In this document: piece after piece, positions 42,907-52,688 of the stretch
Numbering within the stretch: position 1 is the stretch's first letter
Layout of the letters: each line of letters opens with the position of its first letter
From: Pseudomonas nitroreducens
GTDB taxonomy: Bacteria > Pseudomonadota > Gammaproteobacteria > Pseudomonadales > Pseudomonadaceae
Direction of reading: 5' to 3'
NCBI RefSeq assembly: GCF_014204515.1
Contig: NZ_JACHLI010000004.1
Span: 186,001-250,000, forward strand
DNA length: 64,000 bases
The notes under the pieces: model-generated
What the model was told of the DNA's origin: nothing
Database searches by the model: none
The model's input: the letters and a program-made list of their open reading frames with translations, nothing else
Program-made: the position numbers and the translations under genes

Positions 42907-43866
42907 ATGGCCAATACCTACGAGATGTTCTGCGTGCGCGTGACCGCCGTGGAGCAGGCAACCCCGCAGATCAAGCGCTTTACCCTGGCGCGCGCCGACG
43001 GCCAGGCGCTGCCGGCCTTCACCGGTGGCAGCCATGTCATCGTGAAAATGGCCGACGGCCTGAGCAACGCCTACTCGCTGATGAGTGATCCGCGCGACCT
43101 GAGCTGCTACCAGATCGGCGTGCGTCTCGAAGAACAGTCCAAGGGCGGCTCCGCCTTCATGCACCAGCAGGTGGAGGTCGGCAGCGAACTGACCATCTCC
43201 ACTCCGAACAACCTCTTCGCCCTCGACCCCAGGGCCGGGCGCCACGTGCTGATCGCCGGCGGTATCGGCATCACGCCGTTCCTGTCGCAGTTGCATGAGC
43301 TGCAAGGCGGCGCCGTGCCCTACGAACTGCATTACGCCTTCCGCAGCCCGGAGCATGGCGCGTTCCAGGGCGAGCTGGCCGACGGTCCGCATGCGGACAA
43401 GGTGCGTTTCTATGTGGACAGCGAAGACCGTCGCCTCGACCTGGCTGGACTGTTCGCCTCCCTGGCAGCGCAGGACCACGTCTACGTCTGCGGACCCAAG
43501 CCGCTGATCGATGCGGTGATCGAAGGCGCGAAGCAGGCCGGCATCGCCAGCGAGCGGGTGCACCTCGAACAGTTCGCCGCCGCTCCCGCCAGCGGTGGCG
43601 CCTTCACCCTGGTGCTGGGCCGCTCCGGCCGCGAGCTGCGGGTGGAGGAGGGCATGAGCATCATCCAGGCCATCGAGAACGTTAAGGCCGCGCAGGTCGA
43701 CTGCCTGTGCCGCGAGGGTGTCTGCGGCACCTGCGAGACACGCATCCTCGAAGGCGAGGTGGAACACTTCGACCAGTACCTGTCGGACGAGGAGAAGGCA
43801 TCGCAGCAGACCCTGATGCTCTGCGTCTCCCGCGCCCGTGGCGAGCGGCTGGTGATCGATCTCTGA
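42907..43866 (+). CDS. Carnitine monooxygenase reductase subunit (CntB/YeaX-like)
   Basis: A 319-residue electron-transfer flavoprotein that passes electrons from NAD(P)H to the Rieske oxygenase. Domains in order: FMN-binding (about 5-100, with SNAYSLMSDP), NAD-binding (about 105-225, GRHVLIAGGIGITPFLSQL and VYVCGPKPLIDAV) and a C-terminal plant-type [2Fe-2S] ferredoxin (about 235-319) with DCLCREGVCGTCETRI and a fourth Cys in LMLCVS. ATG 42907 follows GAGGTGAACC. A GC hairpin in the 151-bp gap to the oxygenase gene (42797-42820) has no T-run. Confidence 0.9.
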   Translation: MANTYEMFCVRVTAVEQATPQIKRFTLARADGQALPAFTGGSHVIVKMADGLSNAYSLMSDPRDLSCYQIGVRLEEQSKGGSAFMHQQVEVGSELTISTPNNLFALDPRAGRHVLIAGGIGITPFLSQLHELQGGAVPYELHYAFRSPEHGAFQGELADGPHADKVRFYVDSEDRRLDLAGLFASLAAQDHVYVCGPKPLIDAVIEGAKQAGIASERVHLEQFAAAPASGGAFTLVLGRSGRELRVEEGMSIIQAIENVKAAQVDCLCREGVCGTCETRILEGEVEHFDQYLSDEEKASQQTLMLCVSRARGERLVIDL

Positions 43867-43884
43867 GCTGAATGACCGACGGGC

Positions 43885-43975
43885 GTAGGAGCGGACTCCG
43901 TCCGCGATCTGTAGGCCGCGCTCCTTGGTAAATCGGAGGGGTGGCGAAAACAGCGCGGACAGAGTCCGCTCCTAC
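43885..43975. repeat. REPIN (GAGCGGACTCCGTCCGCG type)
   Basis: Second-type REPIN with a longer loop than the 72-bp copies, directly after the reductase stop. Confidence 0.9.
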
Positions 43976-44001
43976 AAGGGAAACTCCTTCGCGAATGGCG
44001 G

Positions 44002-44134
44002 CCCTCTCTCTCGCCCTCTCCCTGAAGGGAGAGGGAGCTATCCGTGCCGGCTGACGCCACCGTTTCAACCTGCACCGAACGGTCCCCTCTCCCTTCATGG
44101 GGGGGACGCCTAGTCAGAGGGTTAGGGAGAGGGG
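44002..44134. repeat. CCCTCTCCC-type palindromic repeat, copy 1 (with 14-nt insertion)
   Basis: Inverted CCCTCTCCC / GGGAGAGGG ends around a conserved centre (CGTGCCGGCTGACGC, CACCGAACGGT). The right arm is interrupted at 44102-44115 by GGGGACGCCTAGTC. Without it the arm reads CATGGGAGAGGGTTAGGG as expected. With the REPIN just before, it fills the 388-bp gap 43867-44254. Confidence 0.85.
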
Positions 44135-44254
44135 AATCCCAGGCACGGTCTGTCAGAGAAAGACAGTTGCTCCTACGACAGGGCACCGCTGTCATCCATC
44201 GGTTTACAGCTGTGTATACTGCGGCCCTCGACTTCGTCCAGGGACCGCGCCCCC

Positions 44255-45340
44255 ATGCTGGAAAACAGCTTCGCCTTCCGTCTCAAGGAACTGCTCGAAC
44301 ACCACAAGCTGACGCTGCAGGCCGTGGGCACGGCGCTGGGGATTTCGCGCACGGCGGTGCACAAGTGGACCAAGGGTGGCGAGATCGACTACGACAACCT
44401 GCGCAAGCTGGCCGCCTTCCTCAAGGTCAACTGGCTCTGGCTGCGCTACGGCGAGGAAGCCCTGCGCAGCGTGCAGGACGCCGAGCCCGTCGAGTTGCCG
44501 ATGACCGACCTGCGCCGCCGCTACACCGCCGAGATCATGGAGAGCGAGACGCGCATGAAGCTGGCCCAGGAGGGCGCGCGCATCGTCACCTGGGAATGGA
44601 ACCTGATCAGCGACGAGGTGACCTACTCGCCCAACGTTGAAGCGGTCTACGGCTGGCACGTCAGCTCCAACCAGGACTTCTGGAGCCACCTGCCGGCGGA
44701 GGACCTGGCCACCGTGCAGGCGATGTATGACGGCGCCGCGGCGGACGGCAAGGGTTGCGAGTGCGACTTCCGCATCGTCCAGCCCGACGGCAGCGTGCGC
44801 TGGATCGCCTCGCGCGCCACGGTGGTCAACGATGCCGTCGGCCGGCCGCTGAAGATGGTCGGCATCAGCATGGACAACACCGAGCGCATGGCCACCGAGG
44901 AGCAACTGCGCAACAGCGAGGAGCGCTTCCGCGCGATCTTCGAGCTGACCTGGGGCGCGCTGGCCTACATTGGCCTCGATGGCGGCTGGCAGCGGGTCAA
45001 CAGCAGCCTCTGCGAACTGCTCGGCTACCGTGCCGAAGAGCTCTACGCCCTGACCTTCCAGGACATCACCCACCCGGACGACCTGGCGACCAACCTCGAC
45101 CTGCTGCGCCAGCTGCTGGCCGGCCACTTCGACCGCTACGTGGTGGAAAAGCGCCTGCGCCGTCGCGATGGCGACTACGTCTGGGTCCGCGTGCGTACTT
45201 CGCTGCAGCGCCGACGCGATGACGGCCTGCCCGATCACCTGATCAGCGTCTTCGAGGACATCCGCGCCGAGCGCGCCGAGCGTGAGCGCCTGCAGGCGCG
45301 TATCGAACAACTGGAAATGCAGCTGGCGGCGCGCGCCTGA
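44255..45340 (+). CDS. XRE-type HTH protein with two PAS domains
   Basis: A 361-residue protein of unknown function. The N-terminal helix-turn-helix (about 6-60, KLTLQAVGTALGISRTAVHKWTKGG) is followed by two PAS/PAC units (about 92-210, with WEWNLISDEVTYSPNVEAVYGW and RWIASRATVVN; about 220-345, with FRAIFELTWGALAYIGLDGGW and DYVWVRVRTSLQRR), then a short coiled-coil tail (ERERLQARIEQLEMQL). No kinase, GGDEF or other output domain is present, so it looks like a one-component DNA-binding sensor. The ligand is unknown. It converges with glpM. Confidence 0.8.
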   Translation: MLENSFAFRLKELLEHHKLTLQAVGTALGISRTAVHKWTKGGEIDYDNLRKLAAFLKVNWLWLRYGEEALRSVQDAEPVELPMTDLRRRYTAEIMESETRMKLAQEGARIVTWEWNLISDEVTYSPNVEAVYGWHVSSNQDFWSHLPAEDLATVQAMYDGAAADGKGCECDFRIVQPDGSVRWIASRATVVNDAVGRPLKMVGISMDNTERMATEEQLRNSEERFRAIFELTWGALAYIGLDGGWQRVNSSLCELLGYRAEELYALTFQDITHPDDLATNLDLLRQLLAGHFDRYVVEKRLRRRDGDYVWVRVRTSLQRRRDDGLPDHLISVFEDIRAERAERERLQARIEQLEMQLAARA

Positions 45341-45341
45341 C

Positions 45342-45677
45342 TCAGTGCAGGCGCACCCAGACGAATACCAGCAACGACGCCGCCACCAGCCAGGCCATCG
45401 CCGCCATCGCGAGCGACAGTTCCAGGCGCAGGCGATCCACCAGCAGGTAGAGCGCGGCGAGGTAGACGAAGTAGGGAATGATCGACCACATGCCGAAGGC
45501 GATGGTGGTCTTCAGGTCGTCCACCGAACGGCTCTTGCCGACGATGTAGTGGGCGATCAGGGCGAAGGTGGGGAACAGCGGCACCAGGCCGGCGATGTAG
45601 TAATTGCGCGTCTTCGACAGCGCGGCGAGGATCAGTACCACGCCGGCGCCGAGGGCTGCCTTGAGGATCAGGTCCAC
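45342..45677 (-). CDS. glpM: GlpM family membrane protein
   Basis: A 111-residue inner-membrane protein with four hydrophobic helices. In P. aeruginosa GlpM follows glpD and affects alginate production; its biochemical role is not known. The family features SKTRNYYIAGLVPLFPTFALIAHYIVGK and the TTIAFGMWSIIPYFVYL segment are clear. Same-strand position after glpD agrees. Confidence 0.9.
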   Translation of the reverse strand: MDLILKAALGAGVVLILAALSKTRNYYIAGLVPLFPTFALIAHYIVGKSRSVDDLKTTIAFGMWSIIPYFVYLAALYLLVDRLRLELSLAMAAMAWLVAASLLVFVWVRLH

Positions 45678-45759
45678 GTCTCTCTCTATGCGGCGACGCC
45701 ATCGGGTCGATGGCGTTGGGGATTATCCGCGAGACTGGTTGCTGGCTCCAATGCGACGT

Positions 45760-47301
45760 TCAGGCAACCTGCGTGCTCGGCTCCAGCGGACTTTCGCTGG
45801 CGAGGAACTGCTCCAGGCGCTCCTTCTGCCGGGCATTGAGGAACAGGCCGAGCTTGGTGCGGCGCCAGAGGATGTCTTCGGCATCGCGCGCCCATTCCTC
45901 GCGGACCAGGTATTCCACTTCCCGCGCATACAGCCCGGCGCCCAGGTGTTCGCCCAGTTCGCTGAGGTTGTGTGCGCCGTCCAGCAGCTTCCAGATGCGG
46001 CTGCCGTAGGTGCTGGCCCAGCGGCGGGCGAGGGCGGGGTCGAGCTGGCGCAGGCGCTCCATCAGCTGGATGGCCAGGTCTTCCACGGTGGTCATGGCTT
46101 CGCCGCCCGGTAGCGGGGCGTCGGCGGTCCAGCGCGGTTTCATCACGCCGCTGAAGTGCGGCGCCAGTTGTTCCAGCGCGGCCTCGGCGAGCTTGCGGTA
46201 GGTGGTCAGCTTGCCGCCGAACACCGAGAGCAGCGGCGCTTCGCCGGGGGTGTTGTCCAGCGCCAGGGTGTAGTCGCGGGTGACGGCGGACGGATCGTCC
46301 GACTCGTCGTCGCACAGCGGACGCACGCCGGAGAAGCTGCGCAGGATGTCCTGGCGGCTGATCTGGCGCTTGAAGTGGGCGTTGACCACGTTGAGCAGGT
46401 AGTCGGTTTCCGCCTCGCTGATGCTGATCTTTGCCGGGTCGCCCTGGTATTCGAGGTCGGTGGTGCCGATCAGGGTGAACTGGCGCAGGTAGGGGATGGC
46501 GAAGACGATGCGCCGGTCCTCGTTCTGCAGGATGTACGCGTGCTCGCCTTCGTAGAGGCGCGGCACGATCAGGTGGCTGCCCTGGATCAGGCGGATGCCG
46601 TAGGGCGGTTTCTGCCGCAGTTCTTCGCGCAGGAAACGATCGACCCAGGGGCCGGCGGCGTTGACCAGCACGCGGGCGCGGATCGAATAGAGGCTGCCGT
46701 CGCGCCTTTCGAGGTGCAGGTGCCACAGCCCCTTGCTGCGCCGCGCGCTGACGCAGCGGGTGCGCGGGTGCACGTGGGCGCCGTGCTCGCGGGCGGCCAT
46801 GGCGTTGACCACGACCAGGCGGGCGTCGTCCACCGAGCAGTCGGAGTATTCGAAGCCGCGGCTGATCTCGGCTTTCAGCGGGCTGTCCAGGCCGAAGCGC
46901 ACGCCACGGGAGGCCGGCAGTTTTTCGCGCTTGCCCAGGTGGTCATAGAGGAACAGGCCGGCGCGGATCATCCAGGCCGGGCGCAGGTGCGGGCGGTGCG
47001 GCAGCACGAAGCGCAGCGGGTGGACGATGTGCGGGGCCTTGGCCAGCAGCACTTCGCGCTCGGCGAGGGCTTCGCGGACCAGGCGGAATTCGTAGTGTTC
47101 CAGGTAGCGCAGGCCGCCGTGGACCAGCTTGCTGCTGGCGGAGGAGGTGTGGGCGGCGAGGTCGTGCTGTTCGCAAAGGAACACCGACAGCCCGCGCCCG
47201 GCAGCGTCCGCCGCGATGCCCGCGCCATTGATCCCGCCACCGACGACAGCCAGGTCATAGACTTCGGCCAGGGGCGCGTGGCGCTTGCTGGTGGGGTTCA
47301 T
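45760..47301 (-). CDS. glpD: Aerobic glycerol-3-phosphate dehydrogenase
   Basis: A 513-residue FAD enzyme on the inner face of the membrane that oxidises sn-glycerol-3-phosphate to dihydroxyacetone phosphate and feeds electrons to quinone. The Rossmann motif DLAVVGGGINGAGIAADAAGRG and the TSSASSKLVHGGLRYLE segment identify it. It lies in the order glpK-glpR-glpD-glpM. Its own upstream region holds GlpR-like sites. Confidence 0.96.
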   Translation of the reverse strand: MNPTSKRHAPLAEVYDLAVVGGGINGAGIAADAAGRGLSVFLCEQHDLAAHTSSASSKLVHGGLRYLEHYEFRLVREALAEREVLLAKAPHIVHPLRFVLPHRPHLRPAWMIRAGLFLYDHLGKREKLPASRGVRFGLDSPLKAEISRGFEYSDCSVDDARLVVVNAMAAREHGAHVHPRTRCVSARRSKGLWHLHLERRDGSLYSIRARVLVNAAGPWVDRFLREELRQKPPYGIRLIQGSHLIVPRLYEGEHAYILQNEDRRIVFAIPYLRQFTLIGTTDLEYQGDPAKISISEAETDYLLNVVNAHFKRQISRQDILRSFSGVRPLCDDESDDPSAVTRDYTLALDNTPGEAPLLSVFGGKLTTYRKLAEAALEQLAPHFSGVMKPRWTADAPLPGGEAMTTVEDLAIQLMERLRQLDPALARRWASTYGSRIWKLLDGAHNLSELGEHLGAGLYAREVEYLVREEWARDAEDILWRRTKLGLFLNARQKERLEQFLASESPLEPSTQVA

Positions 47302-47331
47302 GGGGCCGCCTTGGGGTTGAAAGTGAATCTT

Positions 47332-47354
47332 TGAATGTTCGTTTTCGAAAATAT
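47332..47354. promoter_or_regulatory. Probable GlpR operator 1 upstream of glpD
   Basis: GAATGTTCGTTTTCGAAAATAT, an imperfect dyad rich in TTCG/CGAA as in GlpR operators, about 30 bp before the glpD start. Confidence 0.6.
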
Positions 47355-47361
47355 CCTAGTC

Positions 47362-47432
47362 CAGTGAACGAAATATGACCAGCCTTCGGCGCGAATTCGC
47401 GCAGGCGTTCGTCTGAATGTTCGAAAGTGAAT
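47362..47432. promoter_or_regulatory. Further probable GlpR half-sites between glpR and glpD
   Basis: GTGAACGAAATATGAC (near 47364-47379) and TGAATGTTCGAAAGTGAAT (47414-47432) repeat the TTCG/CGAA core of the first site. Three such sites in 100 bp suggest cooperative repression of glpD by GlpR. Confidence 0.5.
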
Positions 47433-47452
47433 GGGCCGATCGAAGATTTCGC

Positions 47453-48208
47453 TCAAACCAGTTCGAGCTGCACCTTGTGCTGCTGCATCAGGCGCACCAC
47501 GGCAGCCGGCGGTGGGCTGTCGGTGAACATGCGGCTGACCAGGGAAATCGGCCCCAGGCGTACCACGGCGTTGCGGCCGAACTTGCTGGAGTCGGCGGCG
47601 AGGAACACCTGCCGGGCGTTGTCGATGATGGCGCGGGAGACGCGCACTTCCTGGTAGTCGAAGTCCAGCAGGCTGCCGTCCTCGTCGATGCCGCTGATGC
47701 CGACCACGGCGAAGTCGACGCGGAACTGTTCGATGAAGTCCACCGCCGCCTGCCCGACCACGCCGCCGTCGCCGCGCACGGTGCCGCCGGCGATCAGTAC
47801 TTCGAAGTCGTCCTTGCCGGCGAGGATGCCGGCGACGTGCAGGTTGTTGGTGATGACCTTGAGGTTCTGGTGGCCGAGCAGGGCGCGGGCAATCGCTTCG
47901 GTGGTGGTGCCGATGTTGATGAACAGCGAGGCGTTGTCCGGAATCTGCGCGGCGATGGCTTCGGCGATGCGCTGCTTCTCGTCGCGCATCTGGTCGGCGC
48001 GGGTGTTGTAGGCGGTGTTCTCGACGCTGGAATCCCACGCCGCGCCGCCGTGGTAGCGGCGCAGCAGGTTCTGTTCGGCGAGCTGGTTGATGTCGCGGCG
48101 GATGGTCTGCGGAGTCACGGCGAACTGCTGGGCGAGTTCCTCGATGCTCAGGTAGCCGCGCTCGCGGACCAGGTCGAGGATGCTTTGCTGTCGGGGTGGC
48201 AGGTTCAT
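47453..48208 (-). CDS. glpR: DeoR-family glycerol-3-phosphate regulon repressor
   Basis: A 251-residue repressor. The N-terminal DeoR HTH is RQQSILDLVRERGYLSIEELAQQFAVTPQTIRRDINQLAEQNLLRRYHGGA. The C-terminal sugar-phosphate-binding domain has ADSSKFGRNAVVRLG, typical of the family; glycerol-3-phosphate or glycerol is the inducer. It sits between glpK and glpD. Confidence 0.94.
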   Translation of the reverse strand: MNLPPRQQSILDLVRERGYLSIEELAQQFAVTPQTIRRDINQLAEQNLLRRYHGGAAWDSSVENTAYNTRADQMRDEKQRIAEAIAAQIPDNASLFINIGTTTEAIARALLGHQNLKVITNNLHVAGILAGKDDFEVLIAGGTVRGDGGVVGQAAVDFIEQFRVDFAVVGISGIDEDGSLLDFDYQEVRVSRAIIDNARQVFLAADSSKFGRNAVVRLGPISLVSRMFTDSPPPAAVVRLMQQHKVQLELV

Positions 48209-48297
48209 GCGCTGTGCTCGTGCGGACGGGCCGGGAGGGCAAGGATGCCGCAGCGGAGGCTCGCTGTCATGCCGGGTTGGTTAGGCGCGGGTGCTTT

Positions 48298-48412
48298 CCC
48301 TCACCCTAACCCTCTCCCAGAGGGAGAGGGGACTGATCGGTGCCGGCTGGCACCGTTGCATCAGCCGGTGTGGCCGGCTCCCTCTCCCTCTGGGAGAGGG
48401 CTGGGGTGAGGG
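48298..48412. repeat. CCCTCTCCC-type palindromic repeat, copy 2
   Basis: Ends CCCTCACCCTAACCCTCTCCC and GGGAGAGGG...GGGTGAGGG inverted around a 50-bp centre containing GGTGCCGGCTG. It separates glpR from glpK. Confidence 0.88.
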
Positions 48413-48432
48413 CGTGATGTGGCACCCAACTT

Positions 48433-49947
<1,515 letters not shown>

Positions 49948-50119
49948 GGCGGCGGCCTTGTGCGGATTCCGTTCGGCAGCTCCGGCCACGCAGGCCGGAA
50001 GAGCAATGGCGCAGACCATACGGGATTCGCTGGCGTCGGTGAAGCGAACACCGTGCAGTGCAGCACGCCTTGGCTTACTGTTATGCGCTGGAAAGCCGCT
50101 CGCGAGAAGCCCGCCGATC

Positions 50120-50590
50120 ATGACCCCCGCCATCGACCTGCTGAAGAAGAACCGCGCCGAACACCATGTGCTGAGTTACGAGCACGACCCCAAGGCGCCG
50201 TCCTACGGCCTGGAGGCCGCCGAAAAGCTCAACCTCGACCCGGCGCGGGTGTTCAAGACGCTGCTGGCGGCCAGCGAGAAGGGCGAACTGCTGGTGGCGG
50301 TGGTGCCGGTGGTGGGCACCCTGGACCTCAAGGCGCTGGCCCATGCGGCGGGCGTGAAGAAGGCCGACATGGCCGACCCCAACGCCGCCCAGCGTGCCAC
50401 CGGTTACCTGGTCGGTGGCATCAGCCCGCTGGGGCAGAAGAAGCGCCTGCGCACCTTCATCGATGAATCCGCCCAGGGCTTCCCGACCATCCACGTCAGC
50501 GCCGGTCGACGTGGGCTGGAGGTGGAGTTGAGCGCCGAGACGCTGGCCGGGCTGACGGCGGCGAAGTTTGCGCCTATCGGGCGCAGTTGA
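50120..50590 (+). CDS. ybaK: YbaK-type Cys-tRNA(Pro)/Cys-tRNA(Cys) deacylase
   Basis: A 156-residue aminoacyl-tRNA editing protein that hydrolyses Cys-tRNA(Pro). The conserved lysine is in RVFKTLLA (Lys46 by count), and the GYLVGGISPLGQKKRLRTFIDE motif is diagnostic of YbaK. It diverges from glpK with 172 bp between starts. ATG 50120 is chosen on family length. Confidence 0.9.
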   Translation: MTPAIDLLKKNRAEHHVLSYEHDPKAPSYGLEAAEKLNLDPARVFKTLLAASEKGELLVAVVPVVGTLDLKALAHAAGVKKADMADPNAAQRATGYLVGGISPLGQKKRLRTFIDESAQGFPTIHVSAGRRGLEVELSAETLAGLTAAKFAPIGRS

Positions 50591-50640
50591 GCTTTTTCAG
50601 GAGCATCTGTGTTCTCTTGATGAGTGCGTGCCGGCCTGTG

Positions 50641-50759
50641 CCCTTACCCCAGCCCTCTCCCAGGGGGAGAGGGGGTAGATCGTGCCGGCTGACGCTTTGG
50701 TTTCATCCTGCACCGAACGGTCCCCTCTCCCGCTTGCGGGAGAGGGTCAGGGTGAGGGG
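50641..50759. repeat. CCCTCTCCC-type palindromic repeat, copy 3
   Basis: Uninterrupted copy; its centre (CGTGCCGGCTGACGC ... CACCGAACGGTCCCCTCTCCC) is almost the same as that of copy 1 and serves as reference for the insertion in copy 1. Confidence 0.88.
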
Positions 50760-50862
50760 CTCCTGATCTTGTAAAGGTTTGGGGGACTGTGTGGTCCCCA
50801 CTGTACGGTTCACCGTTCGCCGGCTTCTGTCATGCTCGGCCATCACTGACAAGGAGATTGCC

Positions 50863-51648
50863 ATGCTGCTCGACTTCCACCAGGTGGACGCCTTCACCGA
50901 CCGTCCTTTCGCCGGCAACCCGGCCATGGTCTATCGCCTCGACGCCTGGCTGAGCGACGAGCTGATGCAGAAGATCGCCGCCGAGCACAACCTGTCGGAG
51001 ACTGCCTTCCTGGTGCGCGAAGCCGAGGGCTGGCGCATCCGCTGGTTCACTCCGACCGCCGAGGTGCCGCTGTGCGGCCACGCGACCCTGGCCAGCGCCC
51101 ATGTGCTGTTCGAGGTGTTCGACGAGCCGGGCGAGGTGCTGGAGCTGAACTCGCTGTCCGGCCCGCTGCGGGTGACCCGCGAGGATGGCCGGCTGGCGCT
51201 GAACTTCCCGGCGCAGCCGCCGAGCGAGTCGGGGTCCACGGTGGAGTTGCAGAACGCGCTGGGCGTCGAGGTGGTGGATGCGCTGAATACCGCCAATCAC
51301 CTGCTGGTGTTGCTGGAGTCGGAACAGGCGGTCCGTGATTGCCAGCCGGATTTCGCCGCCCTCTCTCGCCTGCCTTACCTGGGCGTGATCGTCACGGCGC
51401 GCAGCGATGACTACGACTTCGTCTCACGCTTCTTCGCCCCGGCGATCGGCCTCAACGAAGACCCGGTGACCGGTGCCGCCCACTGCGTGCTGATTCCCTA
51501 TTGGTCGCGCCGCCTGAACAAGCTGCAGCTGCGCGCATTCCAGTCCTCGGCACGCGGCGGCGAACTGTGGTGCCGTCTGGAAGGCGAGCGCGTGAGCATC
51601 GCCGGCTATGCGCGCCTGGTGGCCAGCGGTCGTCTGCTGGTTGTTTGA
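50863..51648 (+). CDS. PhzF family isomerase
   Basis: A 261-residue protein of the PhzF/diaminopimelate-epimerase-like fold. The opening FHQVDAFTDRPFAGNPAMVYRLD and the catalytic Glu46 (HNLSETAFLV) are conserved, as is VPLCGHATLASAHVLFE. There is no phenazine cluster nearby, so it is a stand-alone member of unknown substrate. ATG 50863 follows AAGGAGATTGCC. Confidence 0.88.
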   Translation: MLLDFHQVDAFTDRPFAGNPAMVYRLDAWLSDELMQKIAAEHNLSETAFLVREAEGWRIRWFTPTAEVPLCGHATLASAHVLFEVFDEPGEVLELNSLSGPLRVTREDGRLALNFPAQPPSESGSTVELQNALGVEVVDALNTANHLLVLLESEQAVRDCQPDFAALSRLPYLGVIVTARSDDYDFVSRFFAPAIGLNEDPVTGAAHCVLIPYWSRRLNKLQLRAFQSSARGGELWCRLEGERVSIAGYARLVASGRLLVV

Positions 51649-51743
51649 TCTGTGACCGGGGGGCTTGCCGTCCCCCGGCGTACCCTTGCCTTCATTCACG
51701 GCCGCGTCGCTCCTGCGCGGCGCGTCCGAAAGGAGGCAAGCCC

Positions 51744-52688
51744 ATGGCAATCCTGCTCATCGCTGACTATCCATCCACCGGCGCCCCCGCCGCTCTCGCT
51801 CCGGCGACCCTGAGCGCCCTCGCGGCTGCCCGACAGATCGGTGGCGAGGTCCATCTGCTGCTGGCCGGCAGCGGCCTCGGCGACCTGGCCGGGCGCGCCC
51901 GATGCATCGACGGGGTGGCGCGGGTTCTGCTGGCGGACGACACGGCCTACGACCACCTGCTGGCGGAAAACCTGTCTGCGCTGGTCGTCAGTCTGGCGCC
52001 GCGCTACACCCACATCCTCGCGCCGGCCACCGCCGTGGGTCGTGATTGCCTGCCGCGCATCGCGGCCTTGCTGGATGTGGACGCCGTGTCCGACGTCACC
52101 GCCGTGATCGACGAGCAAACCTTCCAGCGCCCGATCTACGCCGGCAACGCCATCGCCACCGTGCGCTGCGAGGGGCCAGTCGCGGTGCTGGGTATTCGTC
52201 CTACGGCGTTCGACCCGGTCGCCACCACAGGTGGTCACGCTGAGCTGGAGCGCATCGACGGGCCGGGCGATCTCGGCCTTTCGCAGTGGCAGGACGAGGA
52301 GCATCCGGACTTCGAGCGCCCGGCGCTGGAGTCGGCAGATGTCATAGTCGCTGGTGGTCGCGGGTTGCAGACGGCGGAAGGCTTCGCTGCGCTCTATCCC
52401 CTGGCGGATCGTCTGCACGGGGCTGTGGGGGCTTCGCTGGCAGCGGTGGATGCGGGCTTTGCGCCGGCGGAGCTGCAGATCGGCCAGTCCGGGCGCATCG
52501 TCGCGCCGCAGCTCTATCTCGCCGTGGGGATTTCCGGTGCAGTGCAGCATGTGGCTGGGATGAAGGACGCCAAGGTGATCGCCGCGATCAACCTCGATCC
52601 GGACGCGCCGATTTTCGAGATCGCCGACTACGGTCTGCAGGGCGACCTGTTCGAATTGCTGCCGGAATTAGCGAAGGCGCTCGCCTAG
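51744..52688 (+). CDS. Electron transfer flavoprotein alpha subunit (orphan)
   Basis: A 314-residue protein with the ETF alpha layout: an N-terminal nucleotide-binding-like domain (about 1-190) and a C-terminal FAD domain (about 195-314) with the signature GAVGASLAAVDAGFAPAELQIGQSG and YLAVGISGAVQHVAGM, AAINLDPDAPIFEIADYGLQGD. It should accept electrons from an acyl-CoA-type dehydrogenase and pass them to ETF:quinone oxidoreductase. No beta subunit gene is adjacent, which is unusual. ATG 51744 has a near-perfect AAAGGAGG. It converges with the ABC ATPase gene, the ends overlapping by four bases. Confidence 0.9.
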   Translation: MAILLIADYPSTGAPAALAPATLSALAAARQIGGEVHLLLAGSGLGDLAGRARCIDGVARVLLADDTAYDHLLAENLSALVVSLAPRYTHILAPATAVGRDCLPRIAALLDVDAVSDVTAVIDEQTFQRPIYAGNAIATVRCEGPVAVLGIRPTAFDPVATTGGHAELERIDGPGDLGLSQWQDEEHPDFERPALESADVIVAGGRGLQTAEGFAALYPLADRLHGAVGASLAAVDAGFAPAELQIGQSGRIVAPQLYLAVGISGAVQHVAGMKDAKVIAAINLDPDAPIFEIADYGLQGDLFELLPELAKALA

